Positions 20,099-25,379 of a stretch of DNA of 25,379 bases are shown piece by piece. How positions within the stretch are numbered: the first letter of the stretch is position 1; each line of letters begins with the position of its first letter. Origin of the DNA: QYQD01 sp040755415 (GTDB lineage: Bacteria; Desulfobacterota; QYQD01); assembly GCA_040755415.1 (NCBI GenBank), contig JBFMAZ010000108.1, positions 1-25,379 of the forward strand. The letters are read 5' to 3'. A program made the position numbers and the translations under genes. Under the pieces are notes generated by a model. It saw only the letters and a program-made list of their open reading frames with translations, was not told the DNA's origin and ran no database searches.

Positions 20099-21265
20099 TT
20101 AATCGAGTCCTTCATAGGCCATCTCATAAAGTGCGATCACTTCGTCCACAGTCACGGTGCGCGGGTTATTAGCAATGGGCCTGGCCACGGTCATGGCAAT
20201 CTTGGCCATCTTCGGTATATCTTTTTTAGGGATGTTAAGGTCTTCAAGAGACTCCGGGATGCCCACATCCGCGCACAGGAGGCGCACCGTCTCACAGGTC
20301 ATCTCGGCCGCCTCACGCAGCGAGCCGTGCGATACGTCTTCTCCCATGGCTTCGTTGACGGCGGCAAATTTCGGAAGGTCTCCGACCAGATTATAGACCA
20401 TTACATAAGGCAACAACACCGCGTTGGCTAGGCCGTGCGGTATCCGGTATAGTCCCCCCAGAGGATAGGCCATGGCGTGGACCAACCCTACCCCGGCCGC
20501 GGCCAGGGCCAGTCCGCCGTAGAGACTGCCGAGGAGCATATTGCTTCTGGCCTCCAGGTCATCACCCTGGCAGTAGGCCCGCCGCAGACTTCCACTGATA
20601 AGCCTTATTCCTTCCAGTGCCCAGAGGTCGGAAAAAGGTTGAGCGGCCCGCGAGACAAAGGCCTCGAGGGCATGGGTGAAGGCATCAATGCCCGTATAGG
20701 CGGTCACTAAAGGAGGCACAGAGGCAGTCAACGCCGGGTCGAGAATAGCCAGTTCCGGATAGAGGAAATCAGCGTTTATCCCTCCTTTGGATCTGGTCTT
20801 TTCATTGACGAAGACCGCTGTGAAGGTGACCTCGCTGCCGGTCCCGGCCGTAGTGGGCACCATGATCTTGGGGACACCCGGCTTTTCCACCTTGTTAAGC
20901 CCGACATAATCGACCGCTTTCCCCTTGTTTGTCAAAAGAACAGCCGCGGCCTTGGCTATGTCCATAGCCGAGCCACCGCCGGCCCCAATAACACAATTAC
21001 ACCCTTCCTTGCGGGCTATCTCCGTAGCCCGGTCAGCCAGTTTCAGACCCGGTTCAGGCTCGACCTCTTCAAACAGTGCATACGAAGTGCCTGCTTTCTT
21101 GAGAGGTTCTTCTAGCTTGTTTAATAAACCGGCCTTGCGCAGGGACGGATCGGCAACTAAAAGCGGCTTTGTCCCCTTTAGTTTTTTTACGGCATCCGGC
21201 AGTTCGTCAATCACTCCGGCCCCAAATCTTATGGATGTCGCAAGTTTAAAGGAAAAAGAGTCCAT
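20099..21265 (-). CDS. kdnB: Iron-containing alcohol dehydrogenase, probable Kdo 8-oxidase
   Basis: The 388-residue group III alcohol dehydrogenase has the nucleotide-binding GGGSAMD at 96-102 and PTTAGTGSE at 137-145. The four metal ligands are Asp 194, His 198, His 263 and His 277 (GIDAFTHALE, GLVHAMAYPLGG, IPHGLANA). All key residues are intact. In Shewanella KdnB oxidises the C8 alcohol of Kdo, supplying KdnA. The Kdo-specific assignment comes from gene order kdnB-kdnA-kdsB; a general alcohol dehydrogenase role cannot be excluded. AAAGGAG lies 6 bases before the ATG, and a good promoter sits at 21318-21346. Confidence 0.85.
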   Translation of the reverse strand: MDSFSFKLATSIRFGAGVIDELPDAVKKLKGTKPLLVADPSLRKAGLLNKLEEPLKKAGTSYALFEEVEPEPGLKLADRATEIARKEGCNCVIGAGGGSAMDIAKAAAVLLTNKGKAVDYVGLNKVEKPGVPKIMVPTTAGTGSEVTFTAVFVNEKTRSKGGINADFLYPELAILDPALTASVPPLVTAYTGIDAFTHALEAFVSRAAQPFSDLWALEGIRLISGSLRRAYCQGDDLEARSNMLLGSLYGGLALAAAGVGLVHAMAYPLGGLYRIPHGLANAVLLPYVMVYNLVGDLPKFAAVNEAMGEDVSHGSLREAAEMTCETVRLLCADVGIPESLEDLNIPKKDIPKMAKIAMTVARPIANNPRTVTVDEVIALYEMAYEGLD

Positions 21266-21317
21266 CGCTACTCCTTTTGTTGTAATTTCAATAAGTTATA
21301 AATAACAAAGCGCCACC

Positions 21318-21346
21318 AGTATAACAGAGTCCCCTCCGCTTTTCAA
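21318..21346 (-). promoter_or_regulatory. Sigma-70 promoter of the kdnB-kdnA-kdsB operon
   Basis: On the minus strand TTGAAA (21346-21341), a 17-base spacer and TATACT (21323-21318) match consensus at 10 of 12 positions. Transcription would begin near 21311, giving a leader of about 45 bases before the kdnB ATG. Confidence 0.68.
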
Positions 21347-21354
21347 ACAATTTA

Positions 21355-21480
21355 GTGTTCATCCGGAAACTACTGTTTCCGGCTTCACGCTTTCAGCGAT
21401 CGCGATTAGCTGTCAGCAAAAATCTAAGACAAACAATACATTAAGCTGAACGCTGATAGCTGAGTGCTGACAGTTTTTCA
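21355..21480. repeat. Family A end fragment and GCTGATAGCTGA repeats
   Basis: GTGTTCATCCGGAAAC at 21355-21370 matches the left end of family A. It continues into a perfect 8-bp hairpin (CCGGAAAC-TACT-GTTTCCGG, 21363-21382) instead of the C-run interior. Inverted AGCTGTCAGC and GCTGATAGCTGA units follow to about 21474. With the weak promoter at 21489-21515 this fills the divergent gap between kdnB and the NlpC/P60 gene. Confidence 0.55.
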
Positions 21481-21488
21481 CATTTTCC

Positions 21489-21515
21489 TTGACTATCCGG
21501 TAAGAATCAGATAAT
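21489..21515 (+). promoter_or_regulatory. Possible promoter of the NlpC/P60 gene
   Basis: TTGACT at 21489-21494 and GATAAT at 21510-21515 each match consensus at 5 of 6 positions, but the 15-base spacer is shorter than ideal. It is the best candidate upstream of the gene at 21599. Confidence 0.35.
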
Positions 21516-21598
21516 AGAAAAAAACTTGCCAACTTACCTTAAAGTAATTTCGCCAAAGCTCGATAAGTTATAAAGAAACTACGAACATGGAGGTACAA

Positions 21599-22588
21599 AT
21601 GAGCTTTCCATGGCAGGAAAGCATAGTCAAGAGAAAAGATAAGTCCTCATTTATCCGCTTTATTGTAGTGATTCTCTCCGTTATTAGTTTCTGCCTGTTA
21701 TTCCCTGTATCTGACGGACTTGCTAAAACTAAGAGGCCCCGAATTGTTAAGGCTAAAGCCAAAAAGATAGTAGCTCATAAGAAGACTTCCAGGAAGAAAT
21801 CAAAATCTCGCCATGCACGGAAAAAACTAAAAAGACATATTGCATCCAACGCCTCGGGCACTAAGGCGTCTAGCATAGTTCAAAAAGAAAATTCTGTCCC
21901 TGATCGCAAGCCCCTTATGAAGGTTATCCCCCTGGAAAATGGGGATTATCTCCTTAGACCCCTTGATGGTAGTAACGTACAGAATAAGTCTCAGGAAGAT
22001 ACGGAGGGTAAGAATTCTATAGCAGACTCCCTGAGCTCTGGCGGCAATTCAAAATCCTCCCCGAATCCTGTATCTTCCCGAGTTGACCCCATTTCTTTAA
22101 AGGCGGTCGGCCCCGGGGCAACAGGGCTCTCGCACACAGATAAACCCAGAGAAGAAGGCTATTGCAAGCGTTTTGCCAACCTGCTGCTGGCAACGGCAAA
22201 GCAACTGCTGGGCGCTCCTTACAGGCTGGGTGGTGTGTCGGGGCTAAGCGGCATTGACTGTTCTGGATTTGTACAAAAGGTTTTTGCTAAATTCGGCGTG
22301 CATTTACCCCGTTCCAGCCGGGAACAAATAAAAGTAGGCATGCTGGTGACAAATAAATTTGACTGGTCAAAGCTCCGAATCGGCGATGTCTTGTTTTTTA
22401 GGCGGTCTCCATCGTCAGGGCAAGTTGGGCATACTGGGATTTACATGGGTGAAGGTAAGATGATCCATGCCGCCCGTGGAGACAGGAGTGTGACCATTTC
22501 TTCCCTGGAAAAGCCTTACTATAAAAAGACCTTCGTAGCCGCGAAGCGATTCCTCATCTTCTCCCCGCCCCAGTCTAGCAATATTTAA
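21599..22588 (+). CDS. NlpC/P60 cell-wall peptidase with polybasic linker
   Basis: The 329-residue envelope protein has a hydrophobic segment at about 19-39 that is a signal peptide or anchor. A very basic stretch at 43-80 (about half Lys/Arg, with some Ser and His) and a Ser/Asn-rich linker follow. The NlpC/P60 domain runs from about 195 to 322, with catalytic Cys 221 in GIDCSGFVQ, His 278 in GHTGIYMG and a third polar residue, His 290, in MIHAARG. Such enzymes cut peptidoglycan stem peptides. The ATG at 21599 is chosen because GGAGG lies 6 bases upstream, inside the alternative start at 21587. The basic stretch could bind peptidoglycan teichoic-like or LPS phosphates; that is a guess. Confidence 0.9.
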   Translation: MSFPWQESIVKRKDKSSFIRFIVVILSVISFCLLFPVSDGLAKTKRPRIVKAKAKKIVAHKKTSRKKSKSRHARKKLKRHIASNASGTKASSIVQKENSVPDRKPLMKVIPLENGDYLLRPLDGSNVQNKSQEDTEGKNSIADSLSSGGNSKSSPNPVSSRVDPISLKAVGPGATGLSHTDKPREEGYCKRFANLLLATAKQLLGAPYRLGGVSGLSGIDCSGFVQKVFAKFGVHLPRSSREQIKVGMLVTNKFDWSKLRIGDVLFFRRSPSSGQVGHTGIYMGEGKMIHAARGDRSVTISSLEKPYYKKTFVAAKRFLIFSPPQSSNI

Positions 22589-22605
22589 AAGACCTAAATC
22601 AATGA

Positions 22606-22877
22606 GGCTCTTGCAAAAGTCGTCACACCGGTGAAAACCGGTGTCTAGGAGGGTCTTAATCTGGTCGGAGTCACTGGATTCCGGCGCCTGCCCCGGACCC
22701 CCGATCCGGGGTTCGCCGGAATGACGACAATCCTCCCTCACCCTCCCCTCTCCCCATGGGAGAGGGTAAGGGTGAGGGGGATAACCTAGCGATTTTCCTA
22801 TCAGTTCACCCTCCCCCCAACCCCCTCCCGTCGAGGGAGGGGGGAGTTTTTAGGGGTTTCCGGATAGACCCTAATTA
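22606..22877. repeat. Cluster of four different palindromic repeats
   Basis: In order: GAGGCTCTTGCAAAAGTC at 22602-22621 (like element C ends); ACACCGGT-GAAA-ACCGGTGT, a perfect GAAA-loop hairpin, at 22625-22644; ATTCCGGCG..CGCCGGAAT enclosing CCCCGGA..TCCGGGG at about 22678-22723; CCCTCACCCT..AGGGTGAGGG at about 22737-22779; CCCCCTCCC-GTCGA-GGGAGGGGG at about 22823-22845; and a GTTTCCGGAT family A-like end at 22857-22866. No gene is present between 22589 and 23008. Confidence 0.65.
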
Positions 22878-22993
22878 TTCTAAGTAACTGCCCATTGTGA
22901 GGCACCACCCGCGAACCATGAAAATCTCCCTATATCCGCTGCGAAGGGGGCACTGGATAATTTAAAAATATTTGCTCAATTTGGTCTATAGGT

Positions 22994-22999
22994 TATACT
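22994..22999 (+). promoter_or_regulatory. -10 element for the dNTPase gene
   Basis: TATACT matches the -10 consensus at 5 of 6 positions; the -35 (TTGCTC, 16 bases upstream) is poor. If used, transcription would start within about 3 bases of the ATG at 23009, giving an almost leaderless message, which agrees with the lack of a ribosome binding site. Confidence 0.4.
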
Positions 23000-23008
23000 A
23001 ATGCCGCT

Positions 23009-24172
23009 ATGGGTAATGAACTTGTTTTGTTGAAAGAGAGATTAAATGAACGAGAACGACAGTACCTCTCATCCTATGCTACTCTCAGCGCTGAAGCGGT
23101 GCGCCGGCAACCGGAAGAGCGCTTAGTCCATGGCCATAGGCAGGAATTTTCCGTCGATGCCGATCGCATCCTGCACTCCCAGGCCTATACCCGCTATATT
23201 GACAAGACCCAGGTCTTCTCTCTTATCAAAAATGACCATATTACGCACCGCGTTCTCCACGTCCAATTGGTATCAAAGATAGGCCGGACTATTGGCCGGT
23301 ACCTGGGACTGAACGAGGACCTGATTGAGGCTATAGCCCTGGGCCATGACATTGGACATCCTCCTTTTGGCCATGATGGGGAGGGTTACCTCTCTGAAAT
23401 ATGTGAAAGACATGGCATAGGTACGTTTCAGCATAACATCCAGAGCGTGCGTTTTCTGGAAAAGATTGAACGTAAAGGCCGCGGATGGAACCTGTCCTTA
23501 CAGGTTCTGGACGGTATATTATGCCATGATGGTGAGGTACACAGCACCCGTCTTGCCCCGCAGAAGGAAAAGATATTCTCTGCGTTAGAACAGGAAATAG
23601 AGACTAAGAGAAAAAATCCCATGACAGAACTTATCCCCATGACCATGGAAGGATGTGTAGTGCGCATGGCAGATACCATTAGTTATATAGGGCGGGATAT
23701 AGAAGATGCCATTCGCCTTAATCTTATCAGGCGTGAAGATATTCCTGAGCGCTGCAAAAAAGGATTGGGTGATACAAACGGCTCGATAGTCTATAATCTG
23801 GTAGAAGATATTCTGCTGTCGAGTAGGGGGAAAAACTTTATTACCTTCAGCCCGGAAGTGGCCGATACCCTGAAGGAACTGAAGGATTTCAATATCGAAA
23901 GGATATATCGAAATACGGCCATAAAGACCCAGGCAGCAAAGATAAAGCGCCTCTATGCCGATCTCTTTGCGAAATATCTGGAGGATATCCTGGACAACAG
24001 TCAAGAATCGGTCATCTTCAAAGACTTTTTAGATGGGATGAGTCCTTCCTACCTGCAAGAAACAGAGTCGGCCGAAATAGTGCGCGACTTTATCGCCGGG
24101 ATGACAGATGAGTATTTTCTGGAGCAGGGGCAAATAGCCTTCATGCCTCACCCCTTGCCACGTAAATTTTAA
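23009..24172 (+). CDS. HD-domain dNTP triphosphohydrolase (dGTPase family)
   Basis: The 387-residue protein hydrolyses deoxynucleoside triphosphates to the nucleoside and tripolyphosphate. The HD metal site is complete: His 80 (THRVLHV), His-Asp 113-114 in LGHDIGHPPFGHDGE, and Asp 222 in MADTISYIGRDIEDA. The N-terminal arginine-rich region and RxxxKTQVF resemble other short bacterial dGTPase-like proteins, shorter than E. coli Dgt at about 505. Cytoplasmic; likely controls dNTP pools. No ribosome binding site precedes the ATG. Its TAA shares the palindrome TTAA (24169-24172) with the stop of the convergent DUF1566 gene. Confidence 0.92.
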   Translation: MGNELVLLKERLNERERQYLSSYATLSAEAVRRQPEERLVHGHRQEFSVDADRILHSQAYTRYIDKTQVFSLIKNDHITHRVLHVQLVSKIGRTIGRYLGLNEDLIEAIALGHDIGHPPFGHDGEGYLSEICERHGIGTFQHNIQSVRFLEKIERKGRGWNLSLQVLDGILCHDGEVHSTRLAPQKEKIFSALEQEIETKRKNPMTELIPMTMEGCVVRMADTISYIGRDIEDAIRLNLIRREDIPERCKKGLGDTNGSIVYNLVEDILLSSRGKNFITFSPEVADTLKELKDFNIERIYRNTAIKTQAAKIKRLYADLFAKYLEDILDNSQESVIFKDFLDGMSPSYLQETESAEIVRDFIAGMTDEYFLEQGQIAFMPHPLPRKF

Positions 24173-25176
24173 TGCTTGCCATAGTTTCTTACCGGCCAGA
24201 TGTAATTTTTATGGTGTTTTCGGTGGTAGTAATCAATAGCGCCGGTAGATGAATTTGCACACCAACTGTACCGCGTATCTTGAACATTTACGTCCTGCGA
24301 CCAGTACCAACCAGGGACAACATTCAAAAAGGGGTGTCCCGAGGGTAACGCCGGCTTTACCTGGCCATAATCAAAAATTGTTTGTAATTCCTTCAAGTGG
24401 GGCAACCGCCAATCTGAATAACCGGCGACCTTACGTGTGTTCATGTGCATAATGCAGGCAAGGGCCTGAGACCAATCCTTCTTCCCATTAGCCGGGTCAG
24501 CATCCTTTAACCACATTAAACCGGTGAGTTGGTCAGTGACTGTTCCATCTCCATTATCTTTAAAACGTGGTTTCGGCCAGGGTCTTCCTATCTGCAGTGC
24601 GCCATCATCCAACGGATAGTAGGAACGTACCTGTCCGGTCCGGGGTACGTTGACCTGCGCGTTTGCGGAGCGTACCGGCCAGATATAGTTTTTGCTATGG
24701 ACTTTGGGCATATAGTCGATGTTCCCCAGGAAGAAGTACACACGCCAGGCGGCCTCGGAATAGCCGGCCTTGGTAGTCCCTGTCCAGTACCAGGCCTCAA
24801 CCGCCTCAAAGGGATGACCTGGAGGGAGACATGGATTGTACCGGCCTCTATCCACCAGGCTGGTCAACTCGTTGACGTTTGGTAGTCGCCAGTCCCGGTA
24901 TCCAGCGTAGGCAGAAGCATTGAGTTTGGCTATATAATTCAGACTGCTGTACCAGTCCAGTGCAGTCTTGCCTGGAGCGGCATTTTTGGACCACATAAGC
25001 CCGGTAGCCTGGTCTGTAACGGTGCCATTATGGTTGTCCAGGAAACGAACCCCTTGGACAGGCGGGGTTCCGGTCAAAAGAATGGCTGTAGCCAATACAA
25101 AGGCAAAAAGAATCGGCCGGGGCCTTTTTTTGCCGCTCAGATGTCTTTGATTTGACTTCTTATACGAATGATGCAT
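24169..25176 (-). CDS. Secreted protein with two DUF1566 (Lcl C-terminal) domains
   Basis: The 335-residue protein has a basic N-terminus (residues 1-20), a hydrophobic segment at about 21-38 and a probable signal-peptidase site near VQG (43). Two repeats of the same domain follow, at about 44-170 and 203-332. Each has the order DNxDGTVTDQxTGLMW, W-x7-10-LN or MNT, GYxDWRLPxxxEL, HPFxxV..YWT/S, and a final KNYIWPVR. DUF1566 occurs in bacterial surface and secreted proteins and is thought to be a lectin-like or binding fold; no enzyme residues are apparent. It converges with the dNTPase gene, overlapping by 4 bases, and starts 17 bp after a possible upstream frame. Confidence 0.9.
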   Translation of the reverse strand: MHHSYKKSNQRHLSGKKRPRPILFAFVLATAILLTGTPPVQGVRFLDNHNGTVTDQATGLMWSKNAAPGKTALDWYSSLNYIAKLNASAYAGYRDWRLPNVNELTSLVDRGRYNPCLPPGHPFEAVEAWYWTGTTKAGYSEAAWRVYFFLGNIDYMPKVHSKNYIWPVRSANAQVNVPRTGQVRSYYPLDDGALQIGRPWPKPRFKDNGDGTVTDQLTGLMWLKDADPANGKKDWSQALACIMHMNTRKVAGYSDWRLPHLKELQTIFDYGQVKPALPSGHPFLNVVPGWYWSQDVNVQDTRYSWCANSSTGAIDYYHRKHHKNYIWPVRNYGKH

Positions 25177-25193
25177 GGTTTAATTTCCATATC

Positions 25194-25379
25194 TTATGTC
25201 AGTTTCTTTCTTTGGGGAATACAAAAAATACACAGCGCCTTTTTACATTCAGCTAATGACATAGTCGAGTAGACCGGTTTCTCCCGATGCGGTAGGCTGA
25301 GGTTTGTTTTCTCCGTTTCCGCCTGGTTTCCCGGCGGTGCCACATTATTTCTGCCATACATCAGTTGTCCCCGGCGCCG
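25194..25379 (-). CDS. Possible 3' end of an upstream gene, cut by the window edge
   Basis: A frame stays open from the window edge to a TAA at 25196-25194, 61 codons, ending ECKKALCIFCIPQRKKLT. The other two minus frames close quickly. The sequence shows no recognisable domain, is Pro/Asn/Thr-rich at first and has three cysteines near the end. It could be the tail of a gene in front of the DUF1566 gene or a chance open frame. Confidence 0.25.
   Translation of the reverse strand, partial: RRRGQLMYGRNNVAPPGNQAETEKTNLSLPHREKPVYSTMSLAECKKALCIFCIPQRKKLT

Noticed and set aside
21355..22866. CATCCGGAAAC at 21360 and GTTTCCGGAT at 22857 as ends of one large element carrying the NlpC/P60 gene
   Set aside because: Only about 11 bases match, no flanking duplication is visible, and each sits among other repeat debris.

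Overview
The window looks like chromosomal DNA of an anaerobic Gram-negative bacterium, most likely a Desulfobacterota (deltaproteobacterial) lineage or a neighbour such as Nitrospirota. The reasons are LPS-type Kdo chemistry, a sigma-54 response regulator, several universal stress proteins beside a TauE/SafE exporter, NifX-like 'orange protein' type genes with a DUF134 regulator, and an unusually dense set of small palindromic repeats. No rRNA, tRNA, CRISPR array, transposase or phage gene was seen. All family names come from recognising motifs by eye; no database search was run.

Layout. 1-1038: a radical SAM/SPASM gene that has lost its iron-sulfur N-terminus. 4684-1078 (minus): a five-gene operon (USP-like, TauE/SafE exporter, TIGR02186-type membrane protein, tandem USP, single USP) behind a well-matched sigma-54 promoter at 4720-4735. 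8746-5239 (minus): histidine kinase, sigma-54-dependent response regulator and a small lipoprotein, the obvious candidates to control that operon. 9595-8898: a metallo-beta-lactamase-fold protein translationally coupled to a 19-codon leader. 12864-9632 (minus): DUF134 regulator, two NifX-domain proteins, and a cation diffusion facilitator fused to a third NifX-like domain. 14961-13268: pyrK-pyrD, with pgeF upstream at 15889-15092. 16621-17630 (plus): a USP and a cysteine-rich protein. 21265-17817 (minus): kdnB-kdnA-kdsB, which together would make CMP-8-amino-3,8-dideoxy-Kdo for lipopolysaccharide. 21599-24172 (plus): an NlpC/P60 protein and an HD-domain dNTPase. 25176-24169 (minus): a secreted DUF1566 protein.

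The most unusual content lies between the genes. Nearly every gap longer than 100 bp holds one or more miniature inverted-repeat elements of at least five families. Two families can be delimited to the base because they are flanked by exact target duplications: family A (about 112 bp, 6-bp duplications) at 4929-5040 and 16175-16287, and family B (8-bp duplications) at 12037-12198 and 12976-13262. One family B element is inserted inside an older, opposite-facing relative, and the DUF134 gene sits between inverted copies of the longer B element. A family A-like array abuts the GTG start of kdsB and supplies its apparent ribosome binding site; a different element ends 1 bp beyond the kdsB stop, and a third fills the kdnB-kdnA gap.

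Regulatory sites recognised are the sigma-54 promoter, strong sigma-70 promoters for pgeF and kdnB, and a two-palindrome operator region in front of the DUF134 gene.
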